64,000 nt of DNA from Achromobacter sp. MYb9 (GCF_002975275.1 NZ_PCOQ01000004.1:62001-126000), one strand, 5' to 3'. Positions 17,559 through 26,394 are shown, numbered from the stretch's first letter. Notes: generated from the letters alone by a model not told the origin. Program-made: numbers and translations.

Positions 17559-18422
17559 ATGACCCCTGACGAATATTGCCAGGAGAAAGCCGCCAAGAGC
17601 GGTTCCAGCTTCTACTATTCTTTCCTGTTCCTGCCGCCCGAACGCCGCCGGGCGATCACCGCGCTGTACGCGTACTGCCGCGAAGTGGACGATGTGGTCG
17701 ATGAATGCACCGACCCGTCGCTGGCCCGCGTCAAGCTGGCCTGGTGGCGCACGCAGGTCGACCAGATGTTCGACGGCAAGCCGGACCACCCCGTGACGCG
17801 CGCGCTGCAGCCGCATCTGCAAAGCTGTTCGATCACCCGCGAGCGCCTGCTGGCCGTGGTCGACGGCATGGAAATGGACCTGGACCAGACCCGCTACCTG
17901 GATTGGCCGGGCCTGCGTAAATACTGCTGGCACGCCGCAGGCGTCGTGGGCGAGCTGTCCGCCGGCGTCTTCGGCTACAGCGACCCCAAGACGCTGGTCT
18001 ATGCCGAAAAATTGGGCCTGGCGTTCCAGATGACCAACATCATCCGGGACGTGGGCGACGACGCGCGCCGCGGCCGCATCTACATTCCCGTCAACGAGAT
18101 GCAGCAATTCGAGGTCAAGGCCTCGGACATCCTGAATGGCGAATACTCGGAACGTTTCACCGCCCTGATGAAGTTCCAGGCCGACCGCGCCCGCGAGCTC
18201 TACCGGGAAGCGATGCGCAATCTGCCCGAGGCCGACCGCCGCTCGCAACGCCCGGGACTGATGATGGCCGCCATCTATCACGCCTTGCTGGACGAAATCG
18301 AGCGGGACAACTGGCAGGTGCTGCACCAGCGCATCTCGCTGACCCCGCTGCGCAAGCTGTGGCTGGCATGGAAAACGTGGGTGGGCGGCGGACGCGGACT
18401 GGTCCGCCGGTTGGCGCGGTGA
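17559..18422 (+). CDS. hpnD: presqualene diphosphate synthase HpnD
   Basis: A 287-residue squalene/phytoene-synthase-family enzyme that condenses two farnesyl diphosphates to presqualene diphosphate. Visible motifs are the N-terminal TPDEYCQEKAAKSGSSFYYS, the first aspartate-rich motif REVDDVVDE near residue 45, NIIRDVGDDARRGRIYIP for the second, and WRTQVDQMFDG. Its stop overlaps the GTG start of hpnE (GTGA at 18419-18422), showing tight coupling. Confidence 0.94.
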   Translation: MTPDEYCQEKAAKSGSSFYYSFLFLPPERRRAITALYAYCREVDDVVDECTDPSLARVKLAWWRTQVDQMFDGKPDHPVTRALQPHLQSCSITRERLLAVVDGMEMDLDQTRYLDWPGLRKYCWHAAGVVGELSAGVFGYSDPKTLVYAEKLGLAFQMTNIIRDVGDDARRGRIYIPVNEMQQFEVKASDILNGEYSERFTALMKFQADRARELYREAMRNLPEADRRSQRPGLMMAAIYHALLDEIERDNWQVLHQRISLTPLRKLWLAWKTWVGGGRGLVRRLAR

Positions 18423-19765
18423 AGGCGGCGGTCATCGGCGCCGGCTGGGCGGGGCTGGCGGCCAGCGTCGCCCTGCGTGAAGCCGGTGCCAAGGTCACTG
18501 TGTTCGAAGCCGGCCATACGCCCGGCGGCCGTGCTCGCCGCGTGTTCCACGGCGATTTCGACGCGCCGCTGGACAATGGCCAGCATCTGCTGTCGGGCGC
18601 CTACAAGCAGACGCTGGCGCTGATGCGCCGGGTGGGCCGCAACCCCGATGCGCTACTGATGCGCCGGCCGCTACGGCTGGCCACCCTGGACGGCCGTTTC
18701 CGCCTGTCGGCCCCGCGCCTGCCCGCGCCGCTGCATATGGCGATCGCTATCCTGCAGGCGCGTGGCCTGTCGTGGCCCGACCGTTTCGCGACCTTGCGCC
18801 TGATGCGCGGCCTGAAAACGATGTCATGGATGCCGCCTCGCGACTGGACGGTGCAGCATCTGCTGCATTACCACGCGCAATCCGACGCGTTGATCCGCCA
18901 GCTCTGGGAACCACTTTGCCTGGCCGCCCTGAACACGCCGGCCGCCACGGCCAGCGCGGGGCTGTTTGCCCGCGTGCTGCGCGACAGCCTGGCCGGCACC
19001 CGCGAAGACAGCGACTTGCTGCTGCCCTGCACCGACCTGTCCGCCCTGTGGCCCGATGCCGCGGCGCGCCAGGTGACGATGCGCTACGGCAGCACCGTGC
19101 GCCAGCTGGACCCTTCCGACGACGGCATCGTCGTCAACCAGGAACGCTTCGATGCCGCCGTGCTGGCGGTGCCGCCGGCTTTCGCGGCGCGATTGCTGGA
19201 CGCGCCCCTGCGGCAGGCCGGCGCGACTGGGTTGCTGAATGCACTGAAGGCGTTCACCTATCTGCCCATCGCCACGCTGAACCTGCGCTTGGCGGAACCG
19301 TGGAGCCTGCCCGAACCCATGATGATGCTGCGCGAGGAAGCCGCGCGCGGCCACGTCGGGCAATGGCTATTCGACCGCGCGCAATTGGCGGGCGACACCA
19401 AGGCGGGCGAACTGGCTGTCGTGGCCAGCGCCGCCACCAGCATCGCCGAGCGCAACCGCCATCAGGTGATCGAGGCCCTGATCGACCAGGTAGCCGAGCA
19501 GGCGGCGCGCCATCCCGCGCGGCTGCCCGCCATGCCGGAAGTGACGGCATCCGAACTGCTGATTGAAAAGCGCGCTACCTTCGCCGCGGTGCCGGGCCTG
19601 ACCCGCCCGTTGAATTCGACGCCTTGGTCCACCTTGGCGCTGGCCGGCGACTGGACCGACACGGGTTATCCGGGCGTACTGGAAGGCGCGGTGCAAAGCG
19701 GCCTGCAGGCTGCCCGGGTCTTGAACCCGCGCGCGGACCTGGCAGCGGATCTGGCCGCGGATTGA
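18419..19765 (+). CDS. hpnE: hydroxysqualene dehydroxylase HpnE
   Basis: A 448-residue FAD-dependent amine-oxidase-fold enzyme that reduces hydroxysqualene to squalene. It begins with the dinucleotide-binding motif AVIGAGWAGLAASVALREAG followed by VFEAGHTPGGRARR, and ends with LALAGDWTDTGYPGVLEGAV, the C-terminal FAD motif. The GTG start at 18419 overlaps the hpnD stop and puts the FAD motif at the N terminus; the frame is open to 18359 but that part lies inside hpnD. No squalene-hopene cyclase is present in the window, so the fate of squalene here is unknown. Confidence 0.92.
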   Translation: MKAAVIGAGWAGLAASVALREAGAKVTVFEAGHTPGGRARRVFHGDFDAPLDNGQHLLSGAYKQTLALMRRVGRNPDALLMRRPLRLATLDGRFRLSAPRLPAPLHMAIAILQARGLSWPDRFATLRLMRGLKTMSWMPPRDWTVQHLLHYHAQSDALIRQLWEPLCLAALNTPAATASAGLFARVLRDSLAGTREDSDLLLPCTDLSALWPDAAARQVTMRYGSTVRQLDPSDDGIVVNQERFDAAVLAVPPAFAARLLDAPLRQAGATGLLNALKAFTYLPIATLNLRLAEPWSLPEPMMMLREEAARGHVGQWLFDRAQLAGDTKAGELAVVASAATSIAERNRHQVIEALIDQVAEQAARHPARLPAMPEVTASELLIEKRATFAAVPGLTRPLNSTPWSTLALAGDWTDTGYPGVLEGAVQSGLQAARVLNPRADLAADLAAD

Positions 19766-19767
19766 TC

Positions 19768-19792
19768 CGGCGGCGCATCGTGCGCGCCGCCG
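19768..19792. terminator. hairpin between convergent hpnE and crcB
   Basis: CGGCGGCGC pairs over nine bases with GCGCCGCCG around a seven-base loop, just after the hpnE stop and facing the crcB end. There is no T run on either side, so it may be a weak or Rho-assisted bidirectional terminator. Confidence 0.45.
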
Positions 19793-19814
19793 CTTGCCAT
19801 GATGCCTTCGACGC

Positions 19815-20207
19815 TTAGCGCAGCAGGTGCGCCGTGGCGATGCCCGCGGCCGTCAGCACCAGCGATCCGGCCAGGCTAAGCCCGGCGTAACCCAACGCGC
19901 TGCCGTAGGCGCCGCGTTCGAGCATGCCCACGGTTTCGGCCGAGAACGTCGAAAACGTGGTCAGGCCGCCCATGAAACCGGTGATGGCGCCCAAGCGCAC
20001 CCAGGCCGGCCATTCGGGGTGGCCCGCCACCATCGCCAGCGCCAATCCCACCAGATATCCGCCCGCCAGGTTGACGGCTAACGTGCCCCAAGGCCAGGAC
20101 TCGACATTCAGCCACAGGCTGACAAGCCAACGCGTCCAGGCGCCAAGAACGGCGCCCAGACCGACGGCCAGGAAATTCAGGGGAATCAGGGTTTGGTAGG
20201 CGGACAT
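19815..20207 (-). CDS. crcB: CrcB/Fluc-type fluoride channel
   Basis: A 130-residue four-helix inner-membrane protein that expels fluoride. It has the family signatures GLGAVLGAWTRW in helix 1, NLAGGYLVG in helix 2 and GFMGGLTTFSTFS in helix 3 (the Phe-box and the polar track). Fluc channels work as antiparallel dimers of such single-domain chains. The ATG at 20207 lies five bases after the HdeD-like gene, with which it is probably co-transcribed. No fluoride riboswitch was recognised upstream. Confidence 0.93.
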   Translation of the reverse strand: MSAYQTLIPLNFLAVGLGAVLGAWTRWLVSLWLNVESWPWGTLAVNLAGGYLVGLALAMVAGHPEWPAWVRLGAITGFMGGLTTFSTFSAETVGMLERGAYGSALGYAGLSLAGSLVLTAAGIATAHLLR

Positions 20208-20212
20208 GGTCG

Positions 20213-20764
20213 TCAAGAGGCGCGGTGCTGTTTGAGCCGCAGGGAAAAGACCAGCAGCAGTATGCCAAAGAACACGGCGTAGATGCCGATGACCCATACC
20301 AGCGCCAGCGCGCCGGCGCCGGGCTGCATGACCAGCATGGCGCCGAAGAGGATCGACACCACGCCGGACAACGCGAGCAGCCATTCGTTGCGGATTTCCT
20401 TGCGGAAGCGGATGGCGGCGATGACCTGGAACACCCCGGCCGCAAGCGCCCAGAACGCGATGATGTAGAGCAATAGCAACGCCGTCAGCCCGGGCCACAG
20501 GAAGGTCACGATACCCGCCGCCACGCCCAGCAGCCCAACGATGATCAGGGCCCACAGCGGTTTGCCGTTCTCGCGGATGCGCACCCCCGCGATCAGGGCC
20601 AGCGCGCCATCCACCAGCGCAAACGCTCCCCATACCAGCACCAGCGCCGACAAGGTGATGGCCGGCATGAACAAGGCCATCAATCCGAACAGGATGGCGA
20701 CGACGCCGCGCAAGGCGACCCACCCCCAATGACGACCGATATCCCCCCATTGCGGTTCCAGCAT
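20213..20764 (-). CDS. HdeD-family (DUF308) membrane protein
   Basis: A 183-residue protein with six predicted membrane helices arranged in pairs, separated by short charged loops (RIRENGKPLW, RFRKEIRNEW). The repeated pattern LFGLMALFMPAITL and LFGAMLVMQPGAGAL is typical of the HdeD/DUF308 family, whose E. coli member is linked to acid resistance at high cell density. The molecular function is not known. GGAGG lies six bases before the ATG. It is the first gene of a pair with crcB and divergent from the Fur-box operon. Confidence 0.85.
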   Translation of the reverse strand: MLEPQWGDIGRHWGWVALRGVVAILFGLMALFMPAITLSALVLVWGAFALVDGALALIAGVRIRENGKPLWALIIVGLLGVAAGIVTFLWPGLTALLLLYIIAFWALAAGVFQVIAAIRFRKEIRNEWLLALSGVVSILFGAMLVMQPGAGALALVWVIGIYAVFFGILLLVFSLRLKQHRAS

Positions 20765-20897
20765 GACGCACCTCCGGTGTTGGTAACGGTGGCCTATCTT
20801 ATCCCCGCCGAACCGCAGCCGCCACGCCGCGGGCGGCCGGATCGATGGCGCCCAGCGAAACAGATTGAAATTTCCATGTTCGCCAAGCCTGGGGTTT

Positions 20898-20916
20898 TAT
20901 AAGAGTAATTCTCATT
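20898..20916 (+). promoter_or_regulatory. Fur box
   Basis: TATAAGAGTAATTCTCATT matches 15 of 19 positions of the form AATGAGAATNATTCTCATT seen for Fur boxes in proteobacteria, including a full right arm ATTCTCATT. A TAGAAT (-10 like) follows at 20923-20928, so bound Fur would cover the promoter of the PepSY-to-reductase operon. Match counted by eye; not tested against a weight matrix. Confidence 0.7.
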
Positions 20917-20952
20917 AAATGTTAGAATCCGCGCCTTCAAATCGAATCCCTC

Positions 20953-21579
20953 ATGGACAGTCAACCCGCCCCACGGCGCCGGGCCTATTGGCTCAAGACG
21001 CTGCATCAATGGCACTGGATCAGCTCGGCGCTATGCCTGCTGGGGATGCTGCTGTTCGCCGTCACCGGCTTGACGCTGAACAACGCCTCGCACATCGAAT
21101 CGAAAGCCGTGGTGACCAGCCGGCAGACGCAATTGCCCGAACCCGTGTTGAAGCAATTGTCCGTGCCCGCCGGGCAAAAGAAGGCGCCGCTGCCGGCTCC
21201 CGTGGCGCGATGGCTGGATGAATCGCTGGATGCCGCCACGGCCGGCAAGACCGCCGAATGGTCGGCCGACGAGGTGTATTTGTCGCTGCCGCGCGCCGGT
21301 GGCGATGCCTGGCTTTCCATCGACCTTGCCAGCGGCGAGGTGGAATACGAACGCACCGACCGTGGCTGGATCTCGTACCTGAACGACTTGCACAAGGGCC
21401 GCAACACCGGTCTGGCCTGGAGCTGGTTCCTGGATATTTTCGCCGTCGCCTGTCTGGTCTTTTCGCTGACCGGGCTGGTACTGCTGAAGATGCACGCAGA
21501 CAACCGCAGCGCGACCTGGCCCATGGTCGGGATGGGCGTCGTGATCCCCGTGGTGCTGGCCCTACTGTTCATCCATTGA
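20953..21579 (+). CDS. PepSY-associated transmembrane protein
   Basis: A 208-residue inner-membrane protein of the PepSY_TM-like group. Helices are at about 23-43 (HQWHWISSALCLLGMLLFAV), 155-178 and 187-206, with a periplasmic domain of about 110 residues between the first and second. Histidines at the membrane edges (LHQWHW, NDLHKGRN) could bind haem, as in related ferric-siderophore reductases; this is inference. First gene of an operon with DUF2271, DUF4198, apbE and a flavoprotein reductase, behind a Fur box, so a role in moving electrons across the membrane for iron use is likely. Confidence 0.82.
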   Translation: MDSQPAPRRRAYWLKTLHQWHWISSALCLLGMLLFAVTGLTLNNASHIESKAVVTSRQTQLPEPVLKQLSVPAGQKKAPLPAPVARWLDESLDAATAGKTAEWSADEVYLSLPRAGGDAWLSIDLASGEVEYERTDRGWISYLNDLHKGRNTGLAWSWFLDIFAVACLVFSLTGLVLLKMHADNRSATWPMVGMGVVIPVVLALLFIH

Positions 21580-21608
21580 TTCCATCCGATCCGCCCCTGG
21601 AGAATTCC

Positions 21609-22124
21609 ATGCGCAAACTGCTCTTGCCCGCCCTCCTGGCCGGCCTGATCGCCCGAACGGCCCACGCGGCCGATATCGGCCTGAACATTGAAGTGCCGCG
21701 CCTGGACGTGGCCGAGTACCACCGTCCCTATGTGGCGATCTGGATCGAAAACCCCGACCAGAGCGTCGCGGCCGACCTGGCCGTCTGGTACGACGTGGCC
21801 AAGAAGAACAACGAAGGCGCCGAGTGGCTGAAAGACATGCGCCAATGGTGGCGCCGCAGCGGCCGCAACCAACAGTTTCCGGTGGACGGCGTCAGCGGCG
21901 CGACCAAGCCCGTGGGCAAGCACGCGCTGAGCTTCGACGCGGCCAGCCAGCCCCTGTCCACGCTCAAGCCCGGCCAATACGCCGTGGTTGTCGAAGCCGC
22001 CCGCGAAGTCGGCGGCCGTGAACTGCTGCGTATCCCCTTCCAGTGGCCGCCGCAGAAAGCCGAGCAACTGACGGCGCGCGGCGAACATGAACTGGGCGCC
22101 ATCGCGCTCGACCTCAAACCCTGA
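21609..22124 (+). CDS. DUF2271 periplasmic protein with flavinylation motif
   Basis: A 171-residue exported protein; the signal peptide ends at AHA/ADI. The family is DUF2271. Residues 93-99 read DGVSGAT, which fits the D-x-x-(S/T)-G-A-(S/T) sequence recognised by ApbE in NqrC and RnfG; FMN would be linked to Thr99. The apbE gene lies two genes downstream in the same operon. The protein is therefore a likely periplasmic FMN-carrying electron shuttle or acceptor. The ATG at 21609 is preceded by CTGGAGAATTCC, a good ribosome site. Confidence 0.85.
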   Translation: MRKLLLPALLAGLIARTAHAADIGLNIEVPRLDVAEYHRPYVAIWIENPDQSVAADLAVWYDVAKKNNEGAEWLKDMRQWWRRSGRNQQFPVDGVSGATKPVGKHALSFDAASQPLSTLKPGQYAVVVEAAREVGGRELLRIPFQWPPQKAEQLTARGEHELGAIALDLKP

Positions 22125-22156
22125 TGCCCATCGAATCGCCTTCAAGGAGCGCAACC

Positions 22157-22957
22157 ATGAAATCCGCCGCCAAACTGGCCGCCGCCCTGGCGCTGTGCCT
22201 GCCCTTTGCCTCGCACGCGCATGATGTCTGGATCGTGCCGTCCTCCACCGTGCTGTCGGGCACCGACAGCTGGATCACGGTCGACGCCGCCGTGGGCAAT
22301 GACAAGTTCTATTTCAACCATGCGCCGATGCGCCTGGACGGCCTGGCCATCGTTGCCCCGGACGGCAACGCCGCCGAAGCCGAAAACCTGAACCGCGGCA
22401 AGCTGCGCAGCACCTTCGACCTGCAACTGAAGCAAAGCGGCACCTATCGCGTGGCGGTCGTGAATGACGGCGTGTTCGCGCGCTGGAAGGAAGACGGCAA
22501 GAACAAGCGCTATTTCGGCAAGGTGGAAGGCATGGCCCAGGCCGTGCCCGCCAACGCCCAAGAGCTTGAGGTGTCGCAAAGCCTGGGCCGCGTCGAGACG
22601 TTCGTGACGGCCGGGAAACCGACCGCCATCAAGCCGGTGGGCCGGGGCCTGGAACTGGCGCCCATCACGCACCCGAACGATCTGTTCACGGGTGAAGAAG
22701 CCACCTTCCAGATGCTGGTGGATGGCAAGCCGGCCGCGGAACTGGATGTGAACGTGGTGCCCGGCGGCAGCCGTTATCGCGACAAAGTTGGCGAGATCAA
22801 GCTGAAGACGGACAAGGACGGCAAGTTCTCCGTGAAGTGGGCGCAACCGGGCCTGTACTGGATCGAAGCGGGCATGGAAGACGCCAAGATCACCGTGCCG
22901 CAAGCCAAGAAGCGCCGCTTGTCGTACGCCGGCACGGTCGAAGTGCTGCAGCCCTAA
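22157..22957 (+). CDS. DUF4198 domain periplasmic protein
   Basis: A 266-residue exported protein of the DUF4198 family (nickel/cobalt-uptake-associated type fold), with a signal peptide to SHA/HDV and a mature start AHDVWIVPSSTVLSG typical of the family. The first mature residue would be histidine, a common metal ligand at such N termini. AAGGAG lies eight bases before the ATG at 22157; an upstream ATG at 22124 overlaps the previous gene and was discarded. The role is unknown; its steady company with DUF2271 and PepSY proteins suggests metal binding or support of the electron-transfer complex. Confidence 0.82.
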   Translation: MKSAAKLAAALALCLPFASHAHDVWIVPSSTVLSGTDSWITVDAAVGNDKFYFNHAPMRLDGLAIVAPDGNAAEAENLNRGKLRSTFDLQLKQSGTYRVAVVNDGVFARWKEDGKNKRYFGKVEGMAQAVPANAQELEVSQSLGRVETFVTAGKPTAIKPVGRGLELAPITHPNDLFTGEEATFQMLVDGKPAAELDVNVVPGGSRYRDKVGEIKLKTDKDGKFSVKWAQPGLYWIEAGMEDAKITVPQAKKRRLSYAGTVEVLQP

Positions 22958-22971
22958 GACGCGACGGGCGC

Positions 22972-23997
22972 GTGGCCACCTCTCCTTCCTATGCGCCGCG
23001 CGGCGCGGCGGCGCCTGCCCTCCGCGTCGCGTATGGCGCCATGCCGGCCGCACGACTGACCCCGGCCGCGTTGGCCGGCGCCACCATGGGCACCACCTGG
23101 TCGGCGCGCATGGCGCTGCCCGCCGGTTGCAGCGACCACGCGGCGCGGCTGGCGATCCAGGCCGCGCTGGACGAGGTCGTGGCCCAAATGAGCACCTGGG
23201 AAGCCGGTTCCGACATCAGCCAGTTCAATCAGGCGGGTCCGGGCTGGCGCGCCTTGCCCGACGCGTTTTTCCATGTCCTGCGCCATGCGATGGCGCTGGC
23301 GGGCGACACCGCCGGGGCCTATGACCCGACCGTGGGCCCGCTCGTGAACGTGTGGGGTTTCGGTCCGCATCAACGCGCCTTTGAACCGCCCTCGCCCGCC
23401 GCCGTCGACGCGGCGCGCCTGCGATGCGGCTGGCGGCGCGTGGCGCTGGATGCCGAAACGCAGCGTGCCTATCAGCCGGGCGGCGCGTATCTGGACTTGT
23501 CATCCATTGCCAAGGGCTATGGCGTCGACCGCGCCGCGATGGCGCTGGACGCCCTGGGCATCACGCAATACCTGGTGGAGGTCGGCGGCGAACTGCGCGC
23601 GCGCGGCAGCCGGCCTGACGGTCAGCCCTGGCGCGTGGCCGTCGAGGTGCCCGACGCCAGCGACGACCATGCCCTGGCCTTGCCGCTGGAAGACGTCAGC
23701 ATCGCCACGTCCGGCGACTATCGGCGCCACGCCGGCAGCGGCGACGCGCGCTACGCGCACACCATCGACCCGCGCACCGGCCAGCCCGTGCGCAACAACG
23801 TCGCATCCGTTTCCGTGCTGCATCCAGTCTGCATGCATGCCGACGCATTGGCCACCGTGCTGACGGTGCTGGGCGAAACGGACGGCCTGGACTATGCCCG
23901 CCGCCATGATCTGGCGGCCCTCTTCATCCTGCGCGACGCCGGCGCCTATCGCGTCATCGCCACGCCGGCATTCCAGGCGCGGGCGACCCCTCGTTAA
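22972..23997 (+). CDS. apbE: FAD:protein FMN transferase ApbE
   Basis: A 341-residue flavin transferase that splits FAD and links FMN to a Ser/Thr of a target protein. Recognisable parts are ATMGTTWSARM, the GGELRARG segment, SIATSGDYRRH and YAHTIDPRTGQPV with the metal-binding residues. The start is uncertain: GTG at 22972 or ATG at 23041 (318 residues); neither has a clear ribosome site. No lipobox or signal peptide is evident with either start, although the target motif is on an exported protein; an N-terminal export signal might be missed. Its likely substrate is the DUF2271 protein two genes upstream. Confidence 0.9.
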   Translation: MATSPSYAPRGAAAPALRVAYGAMPAARLTPAALAGATMGTTWSARMALPAGCSDHAARLAIQAALDEVVAQMSTWEAGSDISQFNQAGPGWRALPDAFFHVLRHAMALAGDTAGAYDPTVGPLVNVWGFGPHQRAFEPPSPAAVDAARLRCGWRRVALDAETQRAYQPGGAYLDLSSIAKGYGVDRAAMALDALGITQYLVEVGGELRARGSRPDGQPWRVAVEVPDASDDHALALPLEDVSIATSGDYRRHAGSGDARYAHTIDPRTGQPVRNNVASVSVLHPVCMHADALATVLTVLGETDGLDYARRHDLAALFILRDAGAYRVIATPAFQARATPR

Positions 23998-24001
23998 GCC
24001 C

Positions 24002-25390
24002 ATGAGCCTGACCCGGTTGATCGCTGCGGCATGCGTGGTGGGGCTTTGGCTGCTGCTCTGCCTGTGGGCATGGCGCCGCGCCAGACGGCACGAGGCGCTG
24101 CACGCACAAGCCCTCCAGGCCCTGAACGCGCCCACACCCGAAGACACCCTGCTGGTCGCCTACGCAACCCAGACCGGCTACGCCGAAACGCTGGCCGCCC
24201 AGACCGCCGAATCGCTGCGCGCCGGCGGCCTGACCGTCCGGGTGGCCGCGTTGGACCAGTTGGACCTGGCGCGCCTGTCCTCGTATCGCCGCGTCCTGTT
24301 CGTGGCCAGCACCTATGGCGAAGGCGACCCGCCCGACGCCGCCGCAGCCTTTGCCGGCCAGATGCAGGCCGCGTCCGCCGCTCCCGGTACGGCTCCGGCG
24401 CTGGCGGGCCTGCAATACGCCGTGCTGGCGCTGGGCGACAGCGAATACGCCCAGTTCTGCGGATTTGGCCACCGGCTTGACGACTGGCTGCACGCGCAGG
24501 GCGCGACGCCGCTGTTCGACCGGGTGGACGTGGACAACGGCGACCCGGCCGCGCTGCGCCATTGGCAGCACCACCTGGGTTTGCTGGCCGGCCGCAGCGA
24601 CCTGCCTGACTGGCAAGCGCCGGTCTATGACGCCTGGCGGCTGACGGACCGCCGCCTGATGAATCCCGAGAGTCAGGGCGGCCCTTGCTATCTGCTGACG
24701 CTGACACCTCCCCCGGGCGGCATGCCGCCATGGACGGCGGGCGACATCGCCGAGGTCGGCCCCCGGCATGCACGCGGCGGCCCGGTGCAGGCGCACCGCG
24801 AATATTCAATCGCGTCCTTGCCGGAAGATGGCGCGATCCAGTTGCTGGTGCGGCAGATGCGCAGCGCCGACGGCGGATTGGGAGTGGGCAGCGGATGGCT
24901 GACCCATATCGCGCAGACCGGCGACGAGATCGCGCTGCGCGTGCGCGCCAACCGCAATTTCCACGTGCCAGAAGACGGACGGCCGTTGATCCTGGTGGGC
25001 AATGGCACCGGACTGGCCGGTCTGCGGGCCCTGATCAAAGCCCGCCGCGCCGCCGGCCACCGGCGCAACTGGCTGATCTTCGGCGAGCGCAATGCCGCGC
25101 ACGATAACTTCTGCCAAACGGATATCGACGCCTGGCGGCAGGAAGGCACGCTACCGCGCGTGGACGCCGTGTACTCGCGCGACCAGCCCCAGCGCCGGTA
25201 CGTGCAGCATTTGCTGCGCGAACAGGCGGACGCCGTCAGGTCGTGGGTGGAAGCCGGCGCCGCGATTTATGTCTGCGGCAGCCTGCAAGGCATGGCGAGC
25301 GGCGTGGATGCCGCCCTGCAAGACATCCTGGGCGACGACCGCCTGCAAGCCATGCAGCACGGCGGCCGTTACCGCCGCGACGTGTACTGA
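24002..25390 (+). CDS. membrane-anchored flavodoxin/NADPH reductase (CysJ-like)
   Basis: A 462-residue diflavin reductase. An N-terminal membrane helix (about 4-23) is followed by a flavodoxin domain (about 48-190; YATQTGYAETLA, STYGEGDPPD, ALGDSEYAQFCGFG), an FAD domain (REYSIASLP) and an NADPH domain (GNGTGLAGLRALI, YVCGSLQGMASGV). It resembles the flavoprotein of sulfite reductase but no CysI partner is nearby. As the last gene of the operon it can pass electrons from cytosolic NADPH to the PepSY-type membrane protein and then to the flavinylated periplasmic partner. Confidence 0.87.
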   Translation: MSLTRLIAAACVVGLWLLLCLWAWRRARRHEALHAQALQALNAPTPEDTLLVAYATQTGYAETLAAQTAESLRAGGLTVRVAALDQLDLARLSSYRRVLFVASTYGEGDPPDAAAAFAGQMQAASAAPGTAPALAGLQYAVLALGDSEYAQFCGFGHRLDDWLHAQGATPLFDRVDVDNGDPAALRHWQHHLGLLAGRSDLPDWQAPVYDAWRLTDRRLMNPESQGGPCYLLTLTPPPGGMPPWTAGDIAEVGPRHARGGPVQAHREYSIASLPEDGAIQLLVRQMRSADGGLGVGSGWLTHIAQTGDEIALRVRANRNFHVPEDGRPLILVGNGTGLAGLRALIKARRAAGHRRNWLIFGERNAAHDNFCQTDIDAWRQEGTLPRVDAVYSRDQPQRRYVQHLLREQADAVRSWVEAGAAIYVCGSLQGMASGVDAALQDILGDDRLQAMQHGGRYRRDVY

Positions 25391-25397
25391 CGCGCGC

Positions 25398-26360
25398 TTA
25401 CTGAAGCTTGATCTGCGCGCGATCGATCACGGTCTTCCAGCGGTCGCGTTCGCTGCGGATCTGTTCGGCGAATTCAGCCGGCGTGTTGCCCAGCGGGAAC
25501 GCGCCCGTCTCTTCCATCTTTGCCGCGGTCGCGGGGTCGCGAACGGCTTGGGCGAACGCCTGCGCCAGCTTGTCGCGCACATCGGCCGGCATGCCGGCCG
25601 GTCCCACCACGCCGTACCAGGCAGTGACGTCGTAGTCTTTGTAGCCTTGCTCGGCGAAGGTCGGCACGTCGGGCAGGCGCGGGTTGCGCGCGGTGCCCGT
25701 AATGGCCAGCGCGCGCAGGTGGCCGCTTTTCAGGTAAGGCAACGACGACGGGAAATTGTCGAAAATCACCGGGACCACGCCGCCCACGGTGTCGGTCAGC
25801 GCAGGCGCCGACCCGCGATACGAAATGCTGTTCATCTTGCCGCCGATGATCTGCAGGAACCAGATCATGCCCAGATCATTCACGCCGCCCGCACCGGCAT
25901 TGGCGTAACCGTCCTTGTTGGGATTGGCGCGCACGTGCGTCACGAAGTCGGCCAGCGTCTGTGCGGAGAACTTCGGGTTCACGCTCAGGATGTTGGGGCT
26001 GGTGACCAGGTTGCTGATGGGCGTGAAATCCTTCACCGGGTCGTAAGCCAGGTTGGGGAACAGGTGCGGCGCGGTGCCGTGCGTGCTGACGGTAGCCAGG
26101 CCCACGGTGTAGCCGTCCGGCTTGGCGCGCGCGGTTGCGACCATGCCGATGGTGCCCGAGGCGCCAGTGCGGTTTTCCACCACGATCTGCTGACCCAGGA
26201 TCTCACCCGCTTTCGCTGCCGCCACGCGGCCAACGATATCCGTGGGGCCACCAGCCGGGAACGGCACGATCAGCGTAATGGGATGGTCGGGAAAAGCGGC
26301 GTGGGCGGCGGGCAGCACGGCGGCCAGCAGCAGGGCCATACAAGTCTTGCGCATCATCAT
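25398..26360 (-). CDS. Bug/TctC-family tripartite tricarboxylate transporter binding protein
   Basis: A 320-residue periplasmic solute-binding protein. The signal peptide ends at AAHA/AFP; the mature start FPDHPITLIVPFPAGGPTDIVGR holds the Bug-family ligand loop. AGGAG lies 11 bases before the first of three successive ATG codons. The gene follows the D-aminoacylase gene by 34 bases on the same strand, so its ligand may be an N-acyl-D-amino acid or the freed acid. No TctA or TctB membrane gene lies nearby, common for the large Bug families of Bordetella and Achromobacter. Confidence 0.9.
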   Translation of the reverse strand: MMMRKTCMALLLAAVLPAAHAAFPDHPITLIVPFPAGGPTDIVGRVAAAKAGEILGQQIVVENRTGASGTIGMVATARAKPDGYTVGLATVSTHGTAPHLFPNLAYDPVKDFTPISNLVTSPNILSVNPKFSAQTLADFVTHVRANPNKDGYANAGAGGVNDLGMIWFLQIIGGKMNSISYRGSAPALTDTVGGVVPVIFDNFPSSLPYLKSGHLRALAITGTARNPRLPDVPTFAEQGYKDYDVTAWYGVVGPAGMPADVRDKLAQAFAQAVRDPATAAKMEETGAFPLGNTPAEFAEQIRSERDRWKTVIDRAQIKLQ

Positions 26361-26394
26361 GATGGGGGAGTCTCCTGAGGGGTGGTTGCTGTTG

